Of a stretch of DNA of 45,528 nt, positions 27,164 through 33,760 are shown piece by piece (the stretch's first letter is position 1; each line of letters begins with the position of its first letter). A program made the position numbers and the translations under genes. The notes under the pieces were generated by a model. It saw nothing but the letters and a program-made list of their open reading frames with translations, had not been told where the DNA came from and made no database searches. Source of the DNA: Candidatus Obscuribacterales bacterium (GTDB lineage: Bacteria > Cyanobacteriota > Vampirovibrionia > Obscuribacterales > Obscuribacteraceae); contig JAGVKG010000009.1 in the NCBI GenBank assembly GCA_020050685.1, positions 1 to 45,528 on the forward strand, given 5' to 3'.

Positions 27164-27469
27164 ATGCTATTTGAATGGGATGATGAAAAAGCTGCAAACA
27201 ACAAACGAAAACACAAAATTAGTTTTGATCTTGCAACATTTGCATTTGACGATCCTGCTCAGTTCAATGACTTTGACAGAACAGTACGTGACGAAGATCG
27301 ATATTTCACATTGGGAACTGTCAATCAACTAGTTCTATTTGTATCGCACTGCTACAGGAAAAACGAAAATGGCGAAACGGTTATCAGAATCATCTCGGCA
27401 AGGAAAGCTACTCGCAAGGAGAAAGCCGCCTATGACAGCGGAACTCTTGAAAGAAATATCCGCAGCTAA
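27164..27469 (+). CDS. brnT: BrnT family ribonuclease toxin
   Basis: A 101-residue BrnT toxin. The opening FEWDDEKAANNKRKHKISF (W5, D6, K9, N13, K16, H17) is diagnostic, followed by FDLATFAFDDP, a strand-rich centre (RYFTLGTVNQLVLFVSHCYR) and IRIISARKATRKEKAAY. BrnT has a RelE-like ribonuclease fold and blocks translation until bound by BrnA. It is the first gene of a toxin-antitoxin pair; brnA overlaps its 3' end. The site before the ATG (AGAGATAAGTC) is weak. It has the expected length. Confidence 0.93.
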   Translation: MLFEWDDEKAANNKRKHKISFDLATFAFDDPAQFNDFDRTVRDEDRYFTLGTVNQLVLFVSHCYRKNENGETVIRIISARKATRKEKAAYDSGTLERNIRS

Positions 27470-27722
27470 AGCAATGTCCGATGATGAGATTGATACATCA
27501 GATCTTCCTGAGCGATTAGACTGGAGCAACGCTCAAGTCGGCAAATTTTACAAACCAATCAAAACTCAGGTGAGCTTGAGAGTCGATGCCGACATTCTGA
27601 ATTGGTTCAAAGAAAAAGGTGATCAATACTCATCTTTGATGAATCAGGCACTAAGGGCATATGTAATAGCTTCTGAAAATACGTCAAAACATAAGCGCAA
27701 AACCAAGAAGCTGGCGCGCTAA
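27432..27722 (+). CDS. brnA: BrnA family antitoxin
   Basis: A 96-residue antitoxin. The N-terminal part (SDDEIDTSDLPERLDW) is the acidic toxin-binding segment, then FYKPIKTQVSLRVDADILNWFKEKG and YSSLMNQALRAYV form the ribbon-helix-helix-like DNA-binding part; the end is basic. AGGAG lies nine bases before the ATG at 27432, which overlaps brnT by 38 bp. An ATG at 27369 in the same frame would give 117 residues and is an alternative. BrnA neutralises BrnT and represses the pair. Confidence 0.9.
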   Translation: MTAELLKEISAAKAMSDDEIDTSDLPERLDWSNAQVGKFYKPIKTQVSLRVDADILNWFKEKGDQYSSLMNQALRAYVIASENTSKHKRKTKKLAR

Positions 27723-27788
27723 TTCTATCTACTTCTCTGGAGAGATCCAAAAGATCTGGAACATCGCCGACACCTGTAAGGATGAAGA

Positions 27789-28460
27789 ATGCAAATTGAA
27801 GGAGAGCAAGGACCTGTTGGCGAAGCCTCACCGCTGGCCGAACAGTTGCAGCATGTCTATTGGATCGGCGGAGGGAGCGGTGCAGGAAAATCAACCATTG
27901 CTCGTGACCTAGCGACTAAGTATGGTCTGCATCTATATTCCACTGACGAGATGATGCTGGATCACGGGAAGCGGAGCACGCCGGAAAACTGCCCATTCAC
28001 ACATGAATTCAAATCTCTGAGCATGGACGAGCGCTGGGTAAACCGGTCCCCAGAAACAATGCTTGAGACATTTCACTGGTTCAAAGGAGAGGGCTTCAGT
28101 CTGATTATAGAAGACTTGCTCAACCTCCCTAATGAACCTGGTGTGATCGTGGAGGGCTTTCGACTTTTGCCACAGCTCGTGAAACCTTTTCTTTCCGTGG
28201 TTAATCACGCCGTGTGGCTCCTGCCAACACCAGACTTCCGACAGTCTGTGTTCAACAATCGAGGAGGATCAGCTTGGGGCTTCCTCGGGCAAACCAGCAA
28301 TCCAGAAAAAGCGTTGCGCAATCTGCTCGCACGCGATCAGATGTTTACGGACCGTCTGCACGCGGAAACAAAACGTTTAAATCTACCTACGGTTGTGGTT
28401 GATACCACAATGACCGAGAATGATTTAGCCGAGCGAGTGAAGAACACATTTGGACTTTAG
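27789..28460 (+). CDS. P-loop kinase-like NTPase
   Basis: A 223-residue protein with Walker A GGGSGAGKST (residues 27-36), then STDEMM near 52-57 as in small-molecule and nucleoside kinases, and a Walker B-like strand PGVIVEGFRLLP (about 117-128) followed by a lid region with basic residues. It resembles uncharacterised bacterial proteins related to shikimate/adenylate kinases; the substrate is unknown. AAGGATGAAGA precedes the ATG. It stands alone after brnA with 66 bp between and converges on the serine hydrolase gene with 44 bp between stops. Nothing in the context reveals the substrate. Confidence 0.72.
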   Translation: MQIEGEQGPVGEASPLAEQLQHVYWIGGGSGAGKSTIARDLATKYGLHLYSTDEMMLDHGKRSTPENCPFTHEFKSLSMDERWVNRSPETMLETFHWFKGEGFSLIIEDLLNLPNEPGVIVEGFRLLPQLVKPFLSVVNHAVWLLPTPDFRQSVFNNRGGSAWGFLGQTSNPEKALRNLLARDQMFTDRLHAETKRLNLPTVVVDTTMTENDLAERVKNTFGL

Positions 28461-28504
28461 CGCCAAGTGCTTCATTGTTTTAAGAAAAGACTCAACAGAA
28501 ACCT

Positions 28505-29722
28505 TTATCGCGCAATCAGAGATCTGGATAGTTCTAGCAAATCTGGGAGGTCATCAGCGTCACCTTTGTGGCTTTGTTCTGAGATCAAGCGGACGACAAC
28601 AAGTTTGTCCGCAGGAAAAACGATCAAACGTTGTCCCATTTCGCCTCTAGCGGAAACACCGATAATCGGTCCCATTTGAGTGACGGCATAGTCCGTCAAA
28701 CCTTCTCCGCAAGCATTTTGCCATTGTGCATATCCGGCGCGACCGAGGTATTGCTTAAGCAATGGTGACGATACTTCCTGGTGTCTGATGGCCTGATTAA
28801 GCGCGACAAGTTTCGGTACCAAAGTAGGATCGAGACCGTAATACTTAACTTCCGCTGCTGTTGGTAAATGAACAACGGTTCTCTGAGTAGAAGGAATCAG
28901 CCACCACAACAATCCGCAAGTTGGCATGAATGATTGGCCTGACTTGAAAGATTCTTGCAACCAGCTCTTGCTGATCACTTGCCGCCCATCCCAAACACCA
29001 TCATCGGCAATCAGTTGACCGACTTTTGCCAAATCAGTGGCGCGCATACTCAAATCGGCCATAGCAATTGGATTGCCGGCTTTGTCCTTTTCCCAGGTGT
29101 ATTCGGATATTCCTAATGGTGCAAAAATATCTTGTGCCACCACTTGGTCAAGTGAATTGCCGGAGGCAGCTTGCGAAATACCAGAGAGCAAATTTATAGC
29201 TTTGTTGTTGTAAAAGAAGTGCTTACCAGGATTGGTAGAAAGTTCGGCAGCCAAGGCAAACTTGACAAAATCTGGGCTGGCGTAAATTTCTTCTGCAGAT
29301 CGATACGACTGAATACCAGATGTGTGATTCAAAAGTTGCCGAACAGTAATGAATCTCTTTCGTCCTTGATTCCACTCAGGATAAAACTCAAAAACCGGTT
29401 GATCCAAGGATTTGATCTTGCCGATGTCGATCAGTCTGCCTGTACCCAAGCTGCTTATAGACTTTGTCATGGACATGATGGGAATCGGATGATCGATTTT
29501 GCCAAAGTACCACTCACCGAGAAGCTTGCCATTTTTGAGAATCACCAACGCATCAGTATGAGTTTCATCCGCCCGATGCAGAAGTTTATTCAGGGCAACT
29601 TCGTTTACGCCTTCGGCATATGGAGTACTCGATGCAAAGGCGAAAGGAGCTTGGCACGCTGCCGGCGCAAGCATTAGTCCCACTGCAACTACTGCCTTCA
29701 CTATTTTATTTAACGACCACAT
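28505..29722 (-). CDS. Exported serine hydrolase, class C beta-lactamase/esterase fold
   Basis: A 405-residue protein with a signal peptide (hydrophobic core to about residue 30, AFA-SS cleavage). The class C beta-lactamase signature is present: SMTK (Ser84, Lys87), YNN (Tyr171, Asn173), plus RQLLNHTSGI near 129-137. The third box is probably GEMGQR rather than KTG, so an esterase or peptidase role fits better than antibiotic resistance. It is the last gene of a minus-strand run after the MBOAT and SGNH genes (26 bp from the latter; GGAAGGGG before the ATG). Action on an acylated surface glycan or on peptidoglycan is inference from that context. Confidence 0.88.
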   Translation of the reverse strand: MWSLNKIVKAVVAVGLMLAPAACQAPFAFASSTPYAEGVNEVALNKLLHRADETHTDALVILKNGKLLGEWYFGKIDHPIPIMSMTKSISSLGTGRLIDIGKIKSLDQPVFEFYPEWNQGRKRFITVRQLLNHTSGIQSYRSAEEIYASPDFVKFALAAELSTNPGKHFFYNNKAINLLSGISQAASGNSLDQVVAQDIFAPLGISEYTWEKDKAGNPIAMADLSMRATDLAKVGQLIADDGVWDGRQVISKSWLQESFKSGQSFMPTCGLLWWLIPSTQRTVVHLPTAAEVKYYGLDPTLVPKLVALNQAIRHQEVSSPLLKQYLGRAGYAQWQNACGEGLTDYAVTQMGPIIGVSARGEMGQRLIVFPADKLVVVRLISEQSHKGDADDLPDLLELSRSLIAR

Positions 29723-29748
29723 AAATTACCCCTTCCATCCAATTCAGC

Positions 29749-30945
29749 TTATCTAACCAACCCAGCCTTACTCAAAGCAACCTGTTGATTTGTAGCAAGC
29801 TTATCCGTAAGTATGTTCAAGAATCTCACAGCACCCAGTCCATTTAAGTGGACTGAGTCCTCGAAGCAGGTTTTGGGAAATTCGCGAGCATCATTCATGT
29901 CGATGAACTGCGCATTGTTTTTCTTCGCCAGATCCGCAATAGACGTCATGAACGTCTTGTTGTAAAAGTCGGTGCCCAAAAGCTTGATGTTGTCATCTGT
30001 AATCGGCATATTCACGAGCACAATTTCAATGCCCTCTTCTTTGCCCCAAGCAAGAAGCTTTTCCAAAAAAGACATTTGCTTGTTATAGGCCTTTGGCTTG
30101 AAGGGCAAATAACGATAAGTGTATTGGGCAATATTGTCTGAGTACTTTGCCTCTTTGGCAGAATAAGGATTGACGCAGACTTCGGCAGGACCTGTATCTT
30201 CCGGCAACTGCAACATGGCCATGCCACGCAAGGCAAATGGTGCGCGCACTGTTTCCATGTCTGACATACCAAAAATATTTGCCAACAAGCTCTTGGTGAA
30301 AATGCCGTGCAAATAGACAAAGTCCAAACGCTTGTTGTAAATCGTGCTCAACTTACCAGCCAGATATTCCACTCGTTCCCATGGGGAATTGCGACTCTCC
30401 CAATCCAAGTCGGAAACATTGGCAATGCGGCTAACATAACGATAGGTCTCGGTTGCTGCCGGACTAGCAAGCGTATTATCCATGAAGTCGCGCGGTGCAA
30501 TACCATAAATGATCATCTTGGGACGGCTATCGCCTGACAGTGTGCGTGTCGCCAACACGTAAGCATCAGACACCATCTGTCCACCAATGACAAAAGCAAA
30601 TGTGCGAGCCTCAACACCTGATTTTTGCTTGAGCAGTTCTTCCAAATAATTGGAACGGTGATGGAAGGCAGCATTTTGTGCTTCGTTATAGCGTGTAGCA
30701 TCTCCACCATGCACCACAGCCATCATCAAAGATGAGCCGAGCAAAACAATGTCTGGACTTTTGCTCTTGTGGAAATCTTTGATCGCATACCAAACCCAAC
30801 TCCGATTGGGAGAATTGAAATGATCAATTGGCCAGTATTTAAACGTCCCTGCCACAACCAAGTCAATTGCCACCAAGCCAATGATTGCCCAAGCAATGTA
30901 GCTTGTCTTTATATATTTTCCGAAATTTGAAAACAGGTTGTTCAT
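29749..30945 (-). CDS. Membrane-anchored SGNH/DltD-like acyltransferase partner of MBOAT (copy 1)
   Basis: A 398-residue protein with an N-terminal membrane anchor (about 14-35) and a periplasmic SGNH-hydrolase-like domain. LLGSSLMM (Ser near 71) is the nucleophile block, APRDFMDNT is a conserved block shared with the second copy at 35116, and DSVHLNG near the C-terminus gives the Asp-x-x-His pair. In alginate, cellulose and D-alanyl-LTA pathways such proteins receive an acyl group from an MBOAT protein and pass it to the glycan. It starts 9 bp after the MBOAT stop, which supports that pairing. The acyl group and the acceptor are unknown. Confidence 0.82.
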   Translation of the reverse strand: MNNLFSNFGKYIKTSYIAWAIIGLVAIDLVVAGTFKYWPIDHFNSPNRSWVWYAIKDFHKSKSPDIVLLGSSLMMAVVHGGDATRYNEAQNAAFHHRSNYLEELLKQKSGVEARTFAFVIGGQMVSDAYVLATRTLSGDSRPKMIIYGIAPRDFMDNTLASPAATETYRYVSRIANVSDLDWESRNSPWERVEYLAGKLSTIYNKRLDFVYLHGIFTKSLLANIFGMSDMETVRAPFALRGMAMLQLPEDTGPAEVCVNPYSAKEAKYSDNIAQYTYRYLPFKPKAYNKQMSFLEKLLAWGKEEGIEIVLVNMPITDDNIKLLGTDFYNKTFMTSIADLAKKNNAQFIDMNDAREFPKTCFEDSVHLNGLGAVRFLNILTDKLATNQQVALSKAGLVR

Positions 30946-30954
30946 GATTTTGAC

Positions 30955-32406
30955 CTAGAACTGGAAGTAAATAAATCGCGGTGATTTATCCGGGGAAAAT
31001 ACCATCACCAAGAAAAACAGGACCATGCAAAATGCCGCTTTGGCAAACTTAGGTGTTCTTGCTACCACGTGAGCCTTGTTAATCGCGTCCATTGCCACGT
31101 GGGCGCAAGCCAATACCGGCAAGATCAAAAATACGGATGGATAAATTAGCGGGTAGTTGATTGAAGCAAGCGTCAATTGAAATACTTTAGCGCCATCTTG
31201 AACGGCAGAGAGGAAAAGCATTTTATTCATAATTTGGAAACAGGAGCTGACACTTTCGGCTCTAAACAACGCCCAACCAATACAGACAAACTGGAAGGTG
31301 ACAAACATTGAAAATGCTTGACCGGGAACACTTGCCAGAAATGCACTAAGTGCTTTAACCTTGCCAAATACACGTTGATACTCACGATGCAAGACGAGCA
31401 AGGCCCCGTGAAATGCTCCCCAAAGCAGAAAATGCATTTCTGCTCCATGCCACAGGCCACCCAAGGCCATGGTCAAAAACAAATTGCGATAGGTGAGCAC
31501 TGTCCCGCCGCGTGAGCCGCCCAGTGAAATATACAAGTAGTCTCTCAGCCAAGTTGAAAGCGAAATGTGCCAGCGGTGCCAGAACTCGGCAATATTTTTT
31601 GCCAAGTAAGGCAAATTGAAATTGATTGGCACCTTGTAACCGAACAAAGCCGCTGAGCCACGAGCGATGTCGGTGTAACCAGAAAAATCGAAATAGATTT
31701 GAAAGGCAAATGCCCAAGTGAAGATCCAAAGATCAACGCCGGTAAACAATTCCGGATGGGCAAAGCCGCCTTGAACAAAAAACGTCAAATTGTCGGCTAT
31801 CAAAACTTTCTTACACAAGCCAATCAAGATCAAAGCAATTCCATCATCAAAATGTTCGCGATCAAATTTTGCTTTGTTCAAAAATTGCGGCACGAAATCC
31901 TGATATCGCTTAATTGGTCCAGCAATTTGAGTGGGGAAAAACGAGGCAAAGAGTGCAAAGCCAAGAAATGACTTAACCGGTTGACTGCCGCGATATATAT
32001 CGACAAGGTAATGGATAAATTCAAAAATGAAAAAGGAAATGCCGAGTGGCAAAATAATATCGAAAGGGATTTTGGGAAATGTGACACCAAATGGCTTTAC
32101 CCATGATGCCACCATATCGTCGAGGAAATAGGCGTATTTAAAAAAGGCAAGCGTGACTAAGTTCGCTGTCACACCAATGCCCAACCAAAGTTTCTTGCGC
32201 TCGGGATCTTTAACCAGCGCTTGAGCAAGCAAATAATTGCCCACCGTCAAACCAATGATCAAAAGAATGTATGCCGGCCGCCAGCTCATATAAAAGAGGT
32301 AGCTTGCCGCTAAAAGTATTGGTACACGAAAACGGTCGGGACTAAGCCAAAAAGTCAAAACGACTAGAGGCAGAAAAATAGCGTACTGGAGAGAATTGAA
32401 TAGCAT
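30955..32406 (-). CDS. MBOAT family membrane-bound O-acyltransferase (copy 1)
   Basis: A 483-residue protein with about ten to twelve membrane segments, of the AlgI/DltB type. Typical blocks are FFPTQIAGPIKRYQDF, FQIYFDFSGYTDIARGSA, FWHRWHISLSTWLRDYLYI and LGGLWHGAEMHFLLWGAFHG, where the His residues of WHG and FHG are present. It ends in the conserved RFIYFQF. AlgI-like proteins move an acetyl group from the cytoplasm to an extracytoplasmic SGNH partner, here encoded 9 bp downstream. It is the first gene of a minus-strand run MBOAT-SGNH-serine hydrolase. The ATG at 32406 matches the N-terminus of the second copy (MLFNS). Confidence 0.93.
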   Translation of the reverse strand: MLFNSLQYAIFLPLVVLTFWLSPDRFRVPILLAASYLFYMSWRPAYILLIIGLTVGNYLLAQALVKDPERKKLWLGIGVTANLVTLAFFKYAYFLDDMVASWVKPFGVTFPKIPFDIILPLGISFFIFEFIHYLVDIYRGSQPVKSFLGFALFASFFPTQIAGPIKRYQDFVPQFLNKAKFDREHFDDGIALILIGLCKKVLIADNLTFFVQGGFAHPELFTGVDLWIFTWAFAFQIYFDFSGYTDIARGSAALFGYKVPINFNLPYLAKNIAEFWHRWHISLSTWLRDYLYISLGGSRGGTVLTYRNLFLTMALGGLWHGAEMHFLLWGAFHGALLVLHREYQRVFGKVKALSAFLASVPGQAFSMFVTFQFVCIGWALFRAESVSSCFQIMNKMLFLSAVQDGAKVFQLTLASINYPLIYPSVFLILPVLACAHVAMDAINKAHVVARTPKFAKAAFCMVLFFLVMVFSPDKSPRFIYFQF

Positions 32407-32476
32407 CTAAAGTAATCGCTTGGGTTATCAACAGGACTTGTAAATAATAGCGAGGCACACCCGTAAAAGTCTATAC

Positions 32477-32492
32477 AGCTTGCATACAAGCT
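32477..32492 (-). promoter_or_regulatory. Short inverted repeat upstream of MBOAT copy 1
   Basis: AGCTTG (32477-32482) and CAAGCT (32487-32492) are exact inverted repeats around a 4-nt loop, about 70 bp before the MBOAT start. It may be an operator for the minus-strand acylation genes. The surrounding 132-bp region 32407-32538 holds no gene. Confidence 0.3.
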
Positions 32493-32519
32493 AGTTAATG
32501 CAATTGTCTAGGCGCCCAA

Positions 32520-32535
32520 ACAGATCTCAATCTGT
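32520..32535 (-). terminator. Candidate terminator after the small membrane protein gene
   Basis: ACAGAT (32520-32525) and ATCTGT (32530-32535) form a 6-bp stem with loop CTCA, three bases beyond the stop of the minus-strand gene at 32539. Only TTTG follows, so termination would be weak. Confidence 0.35.
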
Positions 32536-32538
32536 TGA

Positions 32539-32964
32539 TTATCTAATGTTGATATGTGTGGGAAGTTCTTCGGTCGATTGCCCGCTGGGTTTGGACTCTC
32601 CGCCCAGGTCACCGTCCTTGATTGTGCTTTTCTTAGCGGCTGCACTTTTCAAAGTCGTAGGCGGCTGACCTTCGCGCCAGCGGCGTTTGCGGATTGTTTG
32701 GATTTCCTCTCTCGATAATCCGTCCTGCGGCATAATCAAATACATTTCTTCCAACTGGCCCAGGACATATGGGTGTTGGGCAATCAAATCCTCACGCGTC
32801 ATATCCAGATATTTACCCAGGTTGACAAGCGTGTCCTGATAGGAAAACTCACCCTTCCAAACAACCATAAAGGGATGGCCGGCACCGTGGTAAATGCGCA
32901 CGAATCCCAAAAGCACAAACAGAATTAGGATTAAGACTAGCTCGGATATTCGCTCTGACGACAT
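32539..32964 (-). CDS. Small protein with one N-terminal membrane segment, unknown function
   Basis: A 141-residue protein. Residues 8-24 (ELVLILILFVLLGFVRI) form a single membrane helix with no clear signal-peptidase site. The middle part (FSYQDTLVNLGKYLDMTREDLIAQHP, EEMYLIMPQDGLSREEIQTIRKRRW) is helical and charged, and the last 40 residues are low-complexity Lys/Ser/Gly. AGGAGAG lies five bases before the ATG. A terminator-like hairpin follows its stop and a strong terminator precedes it at 33023, so it is probably its own transcription unit. No family is recognised. Confidence 0.7.
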   Translation of the reverse strand: MSSERISELVLILILFVLLGFVRIYHGAGHPFMVVWKGEFSYQDTLVNLGKYLDMTREDLIAQHPYVLGQLEEMYLIMPQDGLSREEIQTIRKRRWREGQPPTTLKSAAAKKSTIKDGDLGGESKPSGQSTEELPTHINIR

Positions 32965-33022
32965 ACATCTCTCCTAACCGAGTCATCTTATCGCAAATAA
33001 ATTGCGGATGCGCAAGCTCCCT

Positions 33023-33053
33023 AAAAAAAGGATGCCTCGCGGCATCCCTTTTT
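33023..33053 (-). terminator. Rho-independent terminator
   Basis: GGATGCC (33030-33036), loop TCGC, GGCATCC (33041-33047), flanked by AAAAAAA on one side and CTTTTT on the other. The A/T tracts on both sides would let it work in both directions; it lies 43 bp beyond the stop of the minus-strand thioredoxin-fold gene. Confidence 0.9.
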
Positions 33054-33095
33054 CCTTGTGCAAAGCTATGTAGTGGTTTTGCCAGTGGCAATGTT

Positions 33096-33383
33096 TCAGG
33101 CTATTTGAGTTAGCTCCTGCCATTTGCGCGACAAAAGCTCACGCAGATTATCGATACAGGCAATTGCCGAGAGTTCGGCGGAAGCATGTTCATGTTTGCA
33201 AGAGGTGTTTTGTCCCTGTTCTTGTCCATTGATGCGCAGTGCGACGACTGATGGTTTTAGATGACCAGATTCGACAAGTTCTACAGGGATTGGCAGTCTC
33301 TCTTCGGCAATAACTGTTTCCAGCAATTCCAGAGTTCTTTTATATGAATTGCATCCGGGAGTATAAATAAGTTCAACTCTCAT
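33096..33383 (-). CDS. Small thioredoxin/glutaredoxin-fold protein
   Basis: A 95-residue protein starting MRVELIYTPGCNSYKRTLELL, the strand-Cys-helix opening of thioredoxin-like proteins that in relatives reads TPGCPxC. Here the second cysteine of the CxxC pair is replaced (C-N-S-Y), leaving a single Cys11, so it would act as a monothiol thiol-transfer or metal-binding protein rather than a disulfide reductase. Two further Cys (TSCKHEH and IACIDN) lie in the C-terminal half. GGAGGTGA stands seven bases before the ATG. A rho-independent terminator follows. The physiological substrate is unknown. Confidence 0.72.
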   Translation of the reverse strand: MRVELIYTPGCNSYKRTLELLETVIAEERLPIPVELVESGHLKPSVVALRINGQEQGQNTSCKHEHASAELSAIACIDNLRELLSRKWQELTQIA

Positions 33384-33445
33384 GCCCGGTCACCTCCAGG
33401 TAATGTGGAAAATCAGGGACACCAATGAGGCTATATGTCTAACAG

Positions 33446-33472
33446 CGCTCCGTCAGCTTTCGCCTCCTCCGC
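33446..33472 (-). repeat. 27-nt leader motif, minus-strand copy
   Basis: Read on the minus strand: GCGGAGGAGGCGAAAGC followed by TGACGGAGCG. It matches the plus-strand copy at 33699-33725 in 22 of 27 positions. The centre GGC-GAAA-GCT can form a stem with a GNRA tetraloop. It lies about 63 nt before the start of the thioredoxin-fold gene. Confidence 0.6.
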
Positions 33473-33654
33473 TGCCGACGAATTCAAGTCATAAATGACT
33501 GGCTCGAATTCCGGACCCCAAATATAAAGGGATCATTAAGATAAGCCCCGAACAGAAGTATAAGCGCGAATTCTCATTTTGCAATTACAATTCTTTACCG
33601 CCCGCTTAATGTTTGCTAATCTCTGAGACGATAGGAAGCTAAGCAATCAGCGCA

Positions 33655-33683
33655 ACGCAGAACTGCGAGGAGCAGTTCTGCGT
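33655..33683 (+). promoter_or_regulatory. Perfect 12-bp hairpin in the ornithine cyclodeaminase leader
   Basis: ACGCAGAACTGC (33655-33666) pairs exactly with 33672-33683 around the loop GAGGA. GCGC on both sides could extend it beyond a small internal loop. It has no U-tract, so it is more likely an RNA structure of the leader or a protein site than a terminator. It lies about 80 nt before the start codon. Confidence 0.55.
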
Positions 33684-33698
33684 GAAGCGCGTCATCAC

Positions 33699-33725
33699 GC
33701 GGAGGAGCCGATAGGCGACGGAGCG
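33699..33725 (+). repeat. 27-nt leader motif, plus-strand copy
   Basis: GCGGAGGAGCCGATAGGC followed by GACGGAGCG. The centre GCC-GATA-GGC can form a short stem; compared with the minus-strand copy the paired bases differ but pairing is kept. It lies 35 nt before the start of the ornithine cyclodeaminase gene. Confidence 0.6.
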
Positions 33726-33760
33726 TTTATTATTGATACTTTCAGCGACGGAGCTCTTAA

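Larger units (their letters stand above)
33384..33760. other. Divergent 377-bp leader region with structured repeats
   Basis: No gene is seen. The region separates the thioredoxin-fold gene (minus) from the ornithine cyclodeaminase gene (plus). It contains the inverted 27-nt motif pair (33446-33472 and 33699-33725), the 12-bp hairpin 33655-33683, a small stem CGCGT/ACGCG at 33688-33692/33697-33701, and a partial extra copy of the motif end (GCGACGGAGC) shortly before the plus-strand start. It does not match the consensus of the riboswitch classes I could recall. Confidence 0.6.

Noticed and set aside
28505-29722. Antibiotic-resistance beta-lactamase
   Set aside because: The SxxK and YxN boxes are present but no KTG box is clear, and the context is surface-glycan acylation; an esterase/peptidase role is more likely.
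33600-33760. Known riboswitch (guanidine, SAM, cobalamin or glycine class) before the ornithine cyclodeaminase gene
   Set aside because: None of the conserved sequences I recall for these classes is present; only general hairpins and the 27-nt motif are seen.
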